A stretch of 64,000 nt of DNA, from contig JAFQXE010000045.1 of the NCBI GenBank assembly GCA_017407125.1, positions 1 through 64,000 on the forward strand, given 5' to 3'. Under the pieces are notes generated by a model that saw only the letters and a list, made by a program, of their open reading frames with translations, searched no databases and had not been told where the DNA came from. Below are positions 17,823 through 26,426 of this stretch, piece by piece. The stretch is from Thermoguttaceae bacterium (GTDB lineage: Bacteria > Planctomycetota > Planctomycetia > Pirellulales > Thermoguttaceae). The first letter of the stretch is position 1; each line of letters begins with the position of its first letter. The position numbers and the translations under genes were made by a program.

Positions 17823-19415
17823 CTAACGCTTCAAGGCTCGCCATCCCTCTGGCGCGTAAACCTTCCATGCGCCAGAGCGAAACAGGAATGTTCGGGGAAT
17901 TGTTTTTCCAAAATCGTATTCATGATTGACCGACACAACGAGCAGACAATCAGCAGAACGTTCAAGACTCTGTTCCAGTTTTTCGGGTCCGTGGACGACA
18001 AACTGATCTTTGAGATAAAACTCGGCGGAATAGGGCGCCTGATCCATGAAATAAATCGGAGTCTGCTTCCATTCCTGCTCCTGCTTGAGTTTTTGCAGTT
18101 TATGGTAAACGTTGACGTTGAGGTTTGGATGAGTATTCCGAACGGCGACAGTAACGATTGCCGGTCCGAGAGTAAATCCGATCGCGCAGAAGAGAACAAA
18201 TATTTTTGTCGCCAGACAGCGGCCGGGGGAAGTCAACTCGCCGATGTCGTTGAACCGAACGGCAAGCAGAATCGCCAATAACGGCGTTGTGGGAATCAAA
18301 TATGGCAAAAGCGACTGACTTGTCAGGCACCAAAAGCCGGGAATGGTAATCACGGTCAGCGCCGCCATGCCGATCAGCGGGTCGGCGAAGATGGACTTAG
18401 CGTCCTTTGTGAGGTTGTAAAACGCTTTGATTCGCGGTCGATAAAACAGCGGCAGCGAGAAAAACAGCGGAATGTTAGCCAGAATAAACCAGATTATCGC
18501 CATGCCGTAACAGGATTCGCGCGCGGCGCCGAATCGGGCGGCGGCTCCGGGGTGAAGGAACCGCTGAAAGTTTTCTTCGATGAAAAAGTAGTACGGAAAG
18601 TCCGGGTTTTTCATCGTCATCAAAACGTACCACGGCAAACACGGAACCAGAAACGCAATCGGTCCGAGAATCCAGCTGTGGTATTTGAGGTTTTTCCAAC
18701 GGTTGTTTATCAGAACGTAGAAAAATATCGGCAATCCCGCCATGACAATCGCGACAGGGCCTTTCGCCGCCATGCCCGCTCCGAGCCAGAAGAAAAACAG
18801 GAGAGAGTAGGCAGTAGGCAGTAGACAGTAGGCAGTAGAATTTAATGTTTCCGGGGAGCGGACATTGTCCGCAATATCAAAGGTTGATTGTTTTTTGGCG
18901 GGTAATACCCGCCCCCCGTAAGCCGCCTCGCAACTATTTTCAAACTTGATATAGCTGAAAATCGCAAAGACGATAGTCGCCGTTAGAATCATGTCGGTCA
19001 TCATAACGCCGCCGAAAATATAAAAAATCAGCGAGCAGAGCGTCAGTAAAACGGCGGTATAGGCGACGTGAACGTCGCGGAATTTTTTGACAATCGAATA
19101 AACGCCCCATAAAATCAGGCACATTGCCAGAAACGACGGGACGCGGGTTGCAAACGGGTTCGACCCGAAAATCAGACAGGAAAGCCCGCCCATCTGAAAC
19201 GGGAGCGCCGGCTTGCCTTCAAAACACTGGAATTCCCCGTTGAAAATAAACCACGGTTCCAGAAAGTTGCCAGATTCCGCCATGTTTTTGCACATGACGG
19301 CGTATCGCGCCTCGGACGGTTCTGCCAGCGGGACGAACCACATCAAAAGCAGACGTCCGAGCAAAAAAATTGCCAGCGTCGTCAGGAAAAACTTTTTGGA
19401 AATGGGGGTGTTCAT
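17823..19415 (-). CDS. GT39 (ArnT-like) membrane glycosyltransferase, second copy
   Basis: From ATG 19415, one base beyond the stop codon of the upstream paralogue, the protein has 530 residues and is translationally coupled to it. It has about a dozen membrane helices and the GT39/PMT signature near the N-terminus (PLAEPSEARYAVMCKNMAESG) with the acidic residue expected in the first periplasmic loop. Such enzymes move a sugar from a polyprenyl phosphate to a periplasmic acceptor such as lipid A. A 40-residue block (GGRVLPAKKQSTFDIADNV ... TAYCLLPTAYS) is encoded by a P1 element plus 7-bp repeats inserted in frame between two membrane segments. Confidence 0.88.
   Translation of the reverse strand: MNTPISKKFFLTTLAIFLLGRLLLMWFVPLAEPSEARYAVMCKNMAESGNFLEPWFIFNGEFQCFEGKPALPFQMGGLSCLIFGSNPFATRVPSFLAMCLILWGVYSIVKKFRDVHVAYTAVLLTLCSLIFYIFGGVMMTDMILTATIVFAIFSYIKFENSCEAAYGGRVLPAKKQSTFDIADNVRSPETLNSTAYCLLPTAYSLLFFFWLGAGMAAKGPVAIVMAGLPIFFYVLINNRWKNLKYHSWILGPIAFLVPCLPWYVLMTMKNPDFPYYFFIEENFQRFLHPGAAARFGAARESCYGMAIIWFILANIPLFFSLPLFYRPRIKAFYNLTKDAKSIFADPLIGMAALTVITIPGFWCLTSQSLLPYLIPTTPLLAILLAVRFNDIGELTSPGRCLATKIFVLFCAIGFTLGPAIVTVAVRNTHPNLNVNVYHKLQKLKQEQEWKQTPIYFMDQAPYSAEFYLKDQFVVHGPEKLEQSLERSADCLLVVSVNHEYDFGKTIPRTFLFRSGAWKVYAPEGWRALKR
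18804..18917. repeat. In-gene composite: GGCAGTA array plus P1 element, copy 2
   Basis: A run of GGCAGTA-type 7-bp units (18804-18840) is followed by a 65-bp P1 element (18853-18917, reverse orientation) inside the downstream GT39 gene. The composite keeps the reading frame and adds about 40 residues. Nearly the same composite occurs in the upstream paralogue. Confidence 0.9.
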
Positions 19416-19416
19416 A

Positions 19417-21042
19417 TCAGTTATTGGAAACGTCTGTCGAGGATTTTTCGACATTGTCGCTTTGATTTTGAGGGACGTCTGTTTCAAGCGGAGCGTAAAG
19501 ACTCCATTGCCCTTTTTGGAATACGAGTTTGCGATTAATCGGCTCGCCGAAACCGCTCGTTTGGCTTTGAGTAATAAAAAGCCAGTCGTTTTTGCTGTTG
19601 TTCAGACTGTTTTTAACGCTTTCCGGAACGTGAAATTGCGTTTTCTCTTTGTAGTAATATTCCGCGTAATGCGGCGACAGCTCAGCGAAATAATAGTTTC
19701 GTTCGGCAAAGTCTGGATTCTTCTCAATTTCTTTAACCGCATCAGCAATTATTGGAGACGCCATTTCAGCAGTATGAAAAACTGAGACGTATACAGCGCT
19801 CGAAAACAGAACAGGCAGCAGGATAAGCCACGACGTTACAAACGCATTGAGAGCTTTTGAAAATCCGGGCTGATCCAGCAGTCCGCTGTCGCGAAACCGG
19901 ACAGCCAGAAAGACAGCGAAAAAGGGAATTGTCGGTAAAAGGTACGTTATCAGAACCCGGCTGGTTAAAGCCCAAAACAGCGTCAAGGATATACACGTCA
20001 GGGCTGACATGCCGGTCAATGGGTCTTTAAACAGACTCCAGACGTACATCTTTTTTCGGTTTTCAGACGGCAGCAACTGCATCAGGAAAACCGTCGGCAG
20101 GTTGAGAACCAAAAACCACAGGAACGAAACGCCGTAAAACGATTCTCGAGCCGTTCCGAATCGCGACGCCGAACCCTTGAACAGAAACCGGTTGAAATTC
20201 TCCTCAATAATAAAGTACTGCAAAAAATCCGGATGTTTAACGGACACGATCCAGTAATACGGAACGACTATCGCCAAAAATGCAACCGTTCCCAAAACCC
20301 AAGCGTGATATTTCATATTCTTCCAGGTGTTGTTAATCAGTACGTAAAAGAAAACCGGCAGCCCCGCCATTACAATCGCGACGGGGCCTTTGACCAGAAC
20401 GCCCAAGGCGATAAAGACGAAGAACAGGACAGAGTAGACAGTAGGCAGTAGGCAGTAGGCAGTAGTTTTTAAAGTTTCCGGGGAGCGGACATTGTCCGCG
20501 ATATCAAAGGTTGATTGTTTTTTGGCGGGTAATACCCGCCCCCCGTAAGCATACTCGCAACTCCGTTCAAATCCCACGTAGCTGAAAATCGCGCCGACGA
20601 CGGCTGCGGTTAAAATCAGATCTGTCATGGTTTGTCCTGCATACATATAAAACAGGAACGAACAGCAGGTCAATAAGACTGCGTAAGCGGCGCTTTGAGC
20701 GTCGCGCCATTTTTTAACGAAGATCCAGACAAGCCAGAGAATCAGCAGCGAGGATATAAACGCCGGGAGGCGCGTGGCGAATTCCGAGATTCCCAGCGCT
20801 TTGCAGCACGCCATGCTCATCTGAAACGCCAGCGGCGGTTTTCCAACGAAGACGGTTTCGACGCCCTCGTAGTTGTACGTCGGCTGCCACCAGTTTTCGG
20901 ATTGCGTCATGTTTTTGGCGAATACGGCGTATCGCGCTTCTGACGGATCCATCAACGGCGTGTAAACGTTCAGAACAAGCCGGGTAACGATGAATATCGC
21001 TAAAAGGAGGCAGAAGGCTATTTTTTTTGAGACGTTAGGCAT
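19417..21042 (-). CDS. GT39 (ArnT-like) membrane glycosyltransferase, first copy
   Basis: This 541-residue polytopic protein is a tandem paralogue of the next gene. The GT39 signature is PLMDPSEARYAVFAKNMTQSE, and the periplasmic motif region YFIIEENFNRFLFKGSASRFGTARESFYG is shared closely with its twin. It too contains the repeat-encoded block (GGRVLPAKKQSTFDIADNV ... TAYCLLPTVYS). It follows the GT2 gene by about 70 bases on the same strand and likely uses the polyprenyl-phosphate sugar that protein makes. Two copies suggest two acceptors or two sites of transfer. The acceptor cannot be read from sequence. Confidence 0.88.
   Translation of the reverse strand: MPNVSKKIAFCLLLAIFIVTRLVLNVYTPLMDPSEARYAVFAKNMTQSENWWQPTYNYEGVETVFVGKPPLAFQMSMACCKALGISEFATRLPAFISSLLILWLVWIFVKKWRDAQSAAYAVLLTCCSFLFYMYAGQTMTDLILTAAVVGAIFSYVGFERSCEYAYGGRVLPAKKQSTFDIADNVRSPETLKTTAYCLLPTVYSVLFFVFIALGVLVKGPVAIVMAGLPVFFYVLINNTWKNMKYHAWVLGTVAFLAIVVPYYWIVSVKHPDFLQYFIIEENFNRFLFKGSASRFGTARESFYGVSFLWFLVLNLPTVFLMQLLPSENRKKMYVWSLFKDPLTGMSALTCISLTLFWALTSRVLITYLLPTIPFFAVFLAVRFRDSGLLDQPGFSKALNAFVTSWLILLPVLFSSAVYVSVFHTAEMASPIIADAVKEIEKNPDFAERNYYFAELSPHYAEYYYKEKTQFHVPESVKNSLNNSKNDWLFITQSQTSGFGEPINRKLVFQKGQWSLYAPLETDVPQNQSDNVEKSSTDVSNN
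20431..20544. repeat. In-gene composite: GGCAGTA array plus P1 element, copy 3
   Basis: The 7-bp array (20431-20465) and P1 element (20480-20544) lie in the first GT39 gene at the position matching the composite at 18804-18917. The P1 spacers of the two copies differ by one base. The insertion therefore either predates the gene duplication or has been homogenised by gene conversion. Confidence 0.9.
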
Positions 21043-21112
21043 TTAGGGAGTAGGGAATGTGTAATTATCTTTGAGCGTTGCGCTTTGCGTAATTCCGAAT
21101 TACGAATTAAAC

Positions 21113-22213
21113 TCAGACAGCCTCTCGTTTCAGTTTTTGTTCTTCTGTGGTTTTATCCCATGAATGACCGACGGAAGCCTGGTTGTTGAGGTTCTTTTCG
21201 ACGCCGTAAAGTTCTTCGATGGTAAACAGCGGGCGTCCTTTAACCTGATTGTAAATTCTGCCGACGTATTCTCCGATAATGCCCAGCGAGACGAGCATTG
21301 TGCCGCCCAAAAGCATATTGAGAATAAGCAAAGACGTCCAGCCGGGAACGGTGGAGTCAAAAATAAAATGATCAATCAAAGCCCAAACGCCGTAGGGAAT
21401 TACCAACGCGGTAACGAAAAATCCGAGGTACATGATCCATCGCAGCGGTCGGGTCGAGAAACTGACCATGCCGTCAACCGCCAGGGCAATCATCTTTTTG
21501 AACGTCAGCGAAGGAACGCCAGCCTGACGGGCGTTGACCGTACAGGGAATTGACGTCTGCTTGAATCCCATCCAGCGAATCAGAGCGCGGAAAAACGGCG
21601 TCTGTTCCGGCAGGCGGCTGAGAATGTCGACGACGACTCTGTCCATGAGACGGAAATCGCACGCGCCGGGAATAATCGGGACTTCTGAAACGGCGTTCAT
21701 GACTTTATAGAACGCGGCGGAGGTGAACTTCTTCAGCAGCGACGCCTTGTCGCCGTACCCGGTGCGAACGGTATTGACGACGTGAAAGCCCTCTTTCCAT
21801 TTTTCGACCATGACGGGAATGAGCTCTGGCGGATGCTGGAGATCGGCGTCCATAACCACGACGGCTTTTCCAGACGACGCTCTCAGCCCGGCGGCGATGG
21901 CAATCTGGAACCCGTAGTTTCGGGAGAAAACGACGGCTTTGCAGCGAGGGTCTTCGTTGTGAACCTCTCGCATCAATTCTGCGGAATTGTCAGTACTGCC
22001 GTCGTTGACGAATATTATTTCCCAGGAATCCGTTATTTGATTGAGGACTTGAGAAACTTCTGTATAGAATCGTCGAATATTGCCCTCTTCGTTATGAGCG
22101 GGCGTAACGACCGAGATTAATGGCGAATCGTTTGACGGTTTATAGTTGTCATCAAATCGAATCGGCAGAATTTTGTCGGTTTCTAAACCGATGGTTTCAG
22201 TAAAATCTGACAT
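21113..22213 (-). CDS. GT2 polyprenyl-phosphate glycosyltransferase (ArnC/GtrB/FlmF-like)
   Basis: From ATG 22213, preceded by AGGAG, the protein has 366 residues. The cytoplasmic GT-A domain carries SVVTPAHNEEGNI, the DGSTDNS loop (FVNDGSTDNSAELM) and the metal-binding DAD (VVVMDADLQHPPELI). Two C-terminal membrane helices follow (WIMYLGFFVTALVIPYGVWAL and the LLILNMLLGGTMLVSLGIIGEYVGR segment), the pattern of enzymes that load a sugar onto undecaprenyl phosphate. It is the first gene of the operon with two GT39 transferases and a YdjC deacetylase, so it likely makes their donor. The sugar is unknown. Confidence 0.9.
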   Translation of the reverse strand: MSDFTETIGLETDKILPIRFDDNYKPSNDSPLISVVTPAHNEEGNIRRFYTEVSQVLNQITDSWEIIFVNDGSTDNSAELMREVHNEDPRCKAVVFSRNYGFQIAIAAGLRASSGKAVVVMDADLQHPPELIPVMVEKWKEGFHVVNTVRTGYGDKASLLKKFTSAAFYKVMNAVSEVPIIPGACDFRLMDRVVVDILSRLPEQTPFFRALIRWMGFKQTSIPCTVNARQAGVPSLTFKKMIALAVDGMVSFSTRPLRWIMYLGFFVTALVIPYGVWALIDHFIFDSTVPGWTSLLILNMLLGGTMLVSLGIIGEYVGRIYNQVKGRPLFTIEELYGVEKNLNNQASVGHSWDKTTEEQKLKREAV

Positions 22214-22368
22214 CCGTGTCTCCTGATAATAAAATATGCTGCAAGTTAACTGGGCAACATTCCGAATTTTACTATCTTTCCTTCTTTTATACAACCCCAA
22301 ATTCCGACTTTTCCTGATTTACTTGTAATATATTATTAAGAAAAAAAGGATTTTTTGCTCTTTTGCTC

Positions 22369-22396
22369 TTGAAAGAAATCTGATTTGCGTCATAAT
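22369..22396 (+). promoter_or_regulatory. Candidate promoter for the cyclophilin-BatA unit
   Basis: TTGAAA (22369-22374) and CATAAT (22391-22396) are spaced by 16 bases, a good sigma-70-type match. The predicted start is near 22403. A GGAGG ribosome site follows just before ATG 22449. Confidence 0.6.
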
Positions 22397-22448
22397 AGAA
22401 TGGTGAGAAGCGATCGACAGAAATCCGTGAATGGACGTTGGAGGCGTT

Positions 22449-23876
22449 ATGAAAAGCGTTTTTGTTTCAAGACGGTTTATCAGAGGTCTCTGGTTCGCTT
22501 TTGTTTATCTGCTCACAACCTTTAATTTCAAACAAAGACAAATGAAGCGTTTTATAATTATAATCCTGATTGCCGCGATGGGAATTGGCGCCTATGCCTG
22601 GGCTCAGTCTTCAACCAAATCCAAAGAACGGCAGGAGTACGAAAAACTTCTCACGCAGTGGAAGCCAATGGTAGCGGAACTGGCTCAGCTGCGGTATAAA
22701 TATTTTGACGTCAAACGCAAGCCCGGCGAAGACGAAATTGTCGTCGTTGAGCAGACGCCGGAACGTCAGGCTCTGAAAAAACAGTTTGATGAAAAGTTCA
22801 AAGCTGCTGAAATCAAGCATAATCAGCTTATTGACGCCGCTGTTTTGGCGTATGCCAAAGATCCGGAAAACAATCGAGATATTGAGCAGTTCCTGTTTTA
22901 TTCTCTGCGTTATTTTATGGAACGGGACATGTACGAAGACGTCCTGAAAATGAGCGACATTCTGCTCAACAGCAACGTCAATAATCCGTACGTTATCCGG
23001 GTTGCGGCGTTTGCCGCCTTGTACACTCAGCAGTATGACATTGCCAAATCGTTCCTTGAGAAAATTCAAAAACTGGGAATTCTGGACAGCTTTCGGTTGG
23101 GAGAAAGCGATTTCAAATACCTTCCGGTTTTTGAACTGCTCTGGAATCAGGAAAAAGAGTATCGAGATCAGGAAGAGCGCAAGGATTTGCCAAGCGTCGT
23201 TCTGTATACGACCAAGGGGGAAATTGAGATTCTCCTTTACGAAGACCAGTCGCCCAATACGGTCGCTAATTTTATTTGGCTGATAGAAAAAGGGTTTTAT
23301 AAAAATATCGACTTTGACGCCGTTATCAGCCAGGGGATAGCGCACGTCAGCGGAACGGAGCAGTTTAAACGCGTTGACAACCTCACCTTGCAGCCGCTGG
23401 TAAGAGGAAATGGAACGCCGGGATATGCTATTCCAGACGAATTTAAGCGCTTTGACTTCCAGACAAAAAAGTTTCCTGAAGACGCTCGATTCTTTTGGCG
23501 CGGTACAGTCGTCATGGATTTAATGCGAGATCAGCCAAACACCGGCGGCTGTAAATTCTTTATTTTGTTCAAGCCGGATATCAACTGCGTCAATAAATAC
23601 ACCGCTTTTGGACGAGTCGTTCGCGGCATGGACGTCGTTTGCCGTCTGCAAAGAAGAAATCCGTCCTCGGTTATTTCTCTGTCACAGTTGCCCACGCCGG
23701 ACAAAATTCTCGACGCGAAGGTCAAAAACAAGCGAAATCACGAGTACAAGCCGATGATTTCACCGCTGGAAAAAACGATTCCTCCGTATCCAAACATGCC
23801 GGTTTTGCCGGAAGAGGAAAAGAAAGACCCGAACGTCTTTGACATTATGGACTATAACCGCACGCATCTGCCATGA
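22449..23876 (+). CDS. Exported cyclophilin-type peptidyl-prolyl isomerase
   Basis: The C-terminal half is a cyclophilin domain (VVLYTTKGEIEILLYEDQSPNTVANFIWLIEKGFY ... NTGGCKFFILFKPDINCVNKYTAFGRVVRGMDVV). It catalyses proline isomerisation in exported proteins. Residues before it are helical and TPR-like. Start choice is uncertain: ATG 22449 has a GGAGG site but gives two hydrophobic stretches, while ATG 22542 gives a clean signal peptide (MKRFIIIILIAAMGIGAYAWAQ). The last four bases overlap the next gene (ATGA), so the two are translated together. The usual FxxxxR and W121 active-site features are not fully conserved, so activity is uncertain. Confidence 0.85.
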   Translation: MKSVFVSRRFIRGLWFAFVYLLTTFNFKQRQMKRFIIIILIAAMGIGAYAWAQSSTKSKERQEYEKLLTQWKPMVAELAQLRYKYFDVKRKPGEDEIVVVEQTPERQALKKQFDEKFKAAEIKHNQLIDAAVLAYAKDPENNRDIEQFLFYSLRYFMERDMYEDVLKMSDILLNSNVNNPYVIRVAAFAALYTQQYDIAKSFLEKIQKLGILDSFRLGESDFKYLPVFELLWNQEKEYRDQEERKDLPSVVLYTTKGEIEILLYEDQSPNTVANFIWLIEKGFYKNIDFDAVISQGIAHVSGTEQFKRVDNLTLQPLVRGNGTPGYAIPDEFKRFDFQTKKFPEDARFFWRGTVVMDLMRDQPNTGGCKFFILFKPDINCVNKYTAFGRVVRGMDVVCRLQRRNPSSVISLSQLPTPDKILDAKVKNKRNHEYKPMISPLEKTIPPYPNMPVLPEEEKKDPNVFDIMDYNRTHLP

Positions 23877-26140
23877 CCTTTGTTACGCCGTGGCTGATCC
23901 TGGGGTCGATCGCCATCGTTATTCCCGTTGCGATACATCTGTTTCTTCGGCGTCAGCCGCAAAAAATAGAGTTCCCGGCTCTGCGGTTTGTTCAGCAGGT
24001 TGAGCAGACCGCAAAACGGTCGCTGCGATTGCGTCATTTGCTCTTGCTGATGTGCAGAATCGGTTTGATTATCTTGCTGTCTTTGCTTTTGGCGCGACCG
24101 TCAATTACCCGGAGCGTGGGCGCGTCGTCGTCCGCTCCAACCGCGGCGGCGCTGCTGTTTGACACGTCCATGAGAATGAACTGTCAGCGTGACAACCAGT
24201 CGTTGTTTGACTACGCGCTCAAAGAAGGACAGTGGGTTTTGTCGCGCTTGCCGAACGGAAGTCAGATTGCAATAATTGACTCGCAAACCAAAACGCCTGC
24301 TTTTGCCGTGGACAGATCGGCGGCAAAATATCAGCTGGAACAGCTCAAGCCCGGTCCAGGTTCGCTCGACTTTACCGGGCAGATAATCAAAGCGGCGCAG
24401 GTTCTGGAATCGTCGTCTTTGGGCGTCAAAGAGCTGTATATCTTTACCGATATGTCACAATCCGCCTGGGATGCGGCGTCCGCGCCCGCGGTGGCGTCCA
24501 GCCTGAAAAAGGCGAGTTCTCCGGCGGTTTACGTCATTGACGTTGGGTCGCAAAATCTGGTGAACGACAGCGTGGCGCCGCTTCGGCTGGAAAAGGAAGT
24601 TCTCGCCCCGGGCGACAAGCTCAATATAAGCGCTGCGGTTAAGAGAAACGCTGCCAAGAGTGAGGAGTTAGGAGTGAGGAGTGAGAATACGCAAGCGACC
24701 AACGGGAGCGGATACAGGCAAACGCGCGGTAGCGCGGACGGGGAGCGGCGCCTCGCCGCCTCGCAACTCGCAACTCGCAACTCGCAACTCCCAAGTCGAA
24801 CTTTGGAATTATACATCCTGGACGACTCCGGCAAGCCCATCAAGCGTGACGAGAAAATTCTATCTAGCGAGCCGGAACAGTCTGTCAGCTTTTCGCTGTC
24901 TGGATTCGAGCCGGGTAGATACGAGGGATTCGTCAAACTCTCCGGCGCAGACGCGTTTGCGGAAGACGACTGCCGCTGGTTTTCGTTTGAACGTGCTGGG
25001 GCGAAAAACGTCTTGATTATTACAACGGCAGAGAATCAAAAATCGTCGTTTCTAACCGCGGCTCTGTCGCCCAAGTTGTGGCGGGACGAAGGACGCAGCC
25101 GATTCAACTGCGACGTCGTTTCTCAAGCGGAGTTTGATTCGGAAGCGTTCGGATTGGACAAGATGTCGAAATACGAGCTGGCGTTTCTGCTCAATCCCGC
25201 GCCGATGTCGGCTGAGGGCTGGAAAAAGCTGGAATCGTGGACGCAGCAGGGCGGGGGGCTTTGCGTCTCGTTGGGCGACAACGCTTCGGACGTCGGCGCG
25301 TTTAATTCGCCGGAATCGCAAATCGTCTTGGCGGGAAAAGTCCAATTGCAGGCGCGAGCGGGCGACGGCGTTTTCGTTCTGCCGCGGTCGTACGTTCATC
25401 CGATTCTGGTTCCGTTTGAAAAGAACGCGAACTCCGTTCCGTGGACGCAAACCGCGGTTTTTCGATACTGGCAGATGTCGGACTTTGCTTCTGACGTCAA
25501 CGTTGTGTTGCGGTACAGCGACTTGCGCCCGTTTATTTTAGAACGTCCCATCGGCGCTGGTCGGGCGCTGACGATTACGACTCCGATTAACGACTCAAAA
25601 GGGGCGTGGAACGCTTTGGCGTCAGCTCAAAATTGGGTCTTTTTCGTGCTGATAAACCAGACGGCGGACTACCTCGCTTCGTCCGGCGTTAACCGTCTGA
25701 ATTATCGCGCTGGCGAAACGGCGGAAATCAAGCAAAACGAGGAAAACGACGACTGGAAAATCACGATGTATTCCGAGCCGACGTCTGGGAAAGCGCCGGA
25801 AACGCAGCTCGTTCGCGCTCAAAAAGACGTCGTTCGCATTCCCGGTTTGATGACGGCGGGGTATATTGCCGCCGAGCCGAAATCCGAAACCGACTCTTCC
25901 GAGAAAATCTATTTGAGCTTTAATTATTCTGAAAAAGACACTGATTTAACCCGCCTCAACGCCGACCAGCTCAAAGACTTTTTCGGACCGTGTCCGTGGT
26001 CGCAGTCCCGGGATAGAAAACAGATCGAACAGCGCGTTTCGACCGGCCGCGCCGGCTGGGAACTGTTCCCGATTCTTGCCGTTCTGTTCTGCTTGTTTTT
26101 AGCCGCAGAAACCTGGCTGTCCGAGCGGTTTTATCGATAA
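23873..26140 (+). CDS. BatA-like membrane protein with VWA domain
   Basis: The 755-residue protein opens with the BatA N-terminal module (WLILGSIAIVIPVAIHLFLRRQPQKIEFPALRFV, then a second helix LLLLMCRIGLIILLSLLLARP). A von Willebrand A-like domain follows with a degenerate metal site DTSMRM in place of DxSxS. A large extracytoplasmic region and a C-terminal helix (FPILAVLFCLFLAAETWL) complete it. Related planctomycete genes accompany MoxR ATPases; none is seen here. About 45 residues near 265-310 (SEELGVRSENTQATNGSG ... LATRNSQLPSR) are encoded by an in-frame repeat insertion. It overlaps the cyclophilin gene by four bases. Confidence 0.85.
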   Translation: MTFVTPWLILGSIAIVIPVAIHLFLRRQPQKIEFPALRFVQQVEQTAKRSLRLRHLLLLMCRIGLIILLSLLLARPSITRSVGASSSAPTAAALLFDTSMRMNCQRDNQSLFDYALKEGQWVLSRLPNGSQIAIIDSQTKTPAFAVDRSAAKYQLEQLKPGPGSLDFTGQIIKAAQVLESSSLGVKELYIFTDMSQSAWDAASAPAVASSLKKASSPAVYVIDVGSQNLVNDSVAPLRLEKEVLAPGDKLNISAAVKRNAAKSEELGVRSENTQATNGSGYRQTRGSADGERRLAASQLATRNSQLPSRTLELYILDDSGKPIKRDEKILSSEPEQSVSFSLSGFEPGRYEGFVKLSGADAFAEDDCRWFSFERAGAKNVLIITTAENQKSSFLTAALSPKLWRDEGRSRFNCDVVSQAEFDSEAFGLDKMSKYELAFLLNPAPMSAEGWKKLESWTQQGGGLCVSLGDNASDVGAFNSPESQIVLAGKVQLQARAGDGVFVLPRSYVHPILVPFEKNANSVPWTQTAVFRYWQMSDFASDVNVVLRYSDLRPFILERPIGAGRALTITTPINDSKGAWNALASAQNWVFFVLINQTADYLASSGVNRLNYRAGETAEIKQNEENDDWKITMYSEPTSGKAPETQLVRAQKDVVRIPGLMTAGYIAAEPKSETDSSEKIYLSFNYSEKDTDLTRLNADQLKDFFGPCPWSQSRDRKQIEQRVSTGRAGWELFPILAVLFCLFLAAETWLSERFYR
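24657..24790. repeat. In-gene composite of 7-bp arrays and P2 fragment
   Basis: Inside the BatA-like gene there are GAGTGAG units (24657-24688), a P2-like fragment CAAGCGACCAACGGGAGCGGA (24692-24712), the hairpin CGCGCGGTAGCGCG and four CGCAACT units (24761-24790). The whole run is in frame and adds about 45 residues, including the peptide LATRNSQL that also starts CarB. Confidence 0.88.
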
Positions 26141-26162
26141 AATACGGTGAAAATCGGTTTCT

Positions 26163-26223
26163 GGGGAGCGGACATTGTCCGCGTAATCTAAGGTTGTTTG
26201 TTGGCGGGTAATACCCGCCCCCC
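26163..26223. repeat. P1 palindromic element, copy 4
   Basis: This 61-bp copy in reverse orientation lies between the BatA-like gene and the carAB promoter. Both hairpins are perfect. It may help separate the two transcription units. Confidence 0.9.
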
Positions 26224-26270
26224 TGGAAAGGTTTCTGCGTTCTTTTTCTTTTTTTGTATAACTAACATTT

Positions 26271-26335
26271 AGGTGTACTCAACGGAATATTTTTTTGTTC
26301 CCTCTCCTTGACAGGTTTACTCAAAGGAATATAAT
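26271..26335 (+). promoter_or_regulatory. carAB promoter with two direct repeats
   Basis: TTGACA (26308-26313) and TATAAT (26330-26335) are both consensus, 16 bases apart. A 20-base direct repeat (AGGTGTACTCAACGGAATAT at 26271-26290; AGGTTTACTCAAAGGAATAT at 26313-26332) differs at two positions. The copies are 42 bases apart, about four helical turns, and the second fills the -35/-10 spacer. This is the layout of an operator for a repressor of carAB. Confidence 0.65.
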
Positions 26336-26348
26336 TTTTACAATTTTG

Positions 26349-26382
26349 GGCGCAAGGGTTATCGATTAGCGCTCCTTGCGCC
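26349..26382 (+). promoter_or_regulatory. carAB leader hairpin
   Basis: GGCGCAAGG (26349-26357) pairs perfectly with CCTTGCGCC (26374-26382), with a 16-base loop. It starts a few bases after the predicted transcription start. No U-tract follows, so it may stabilise the mRNA or bind a regulator. Confidence 0.5.
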
Positions 26383-26426
26383 GTACGGTTAAACAATCAG
26401 CTTACAAAGAAAGGGAGAATCCCATC

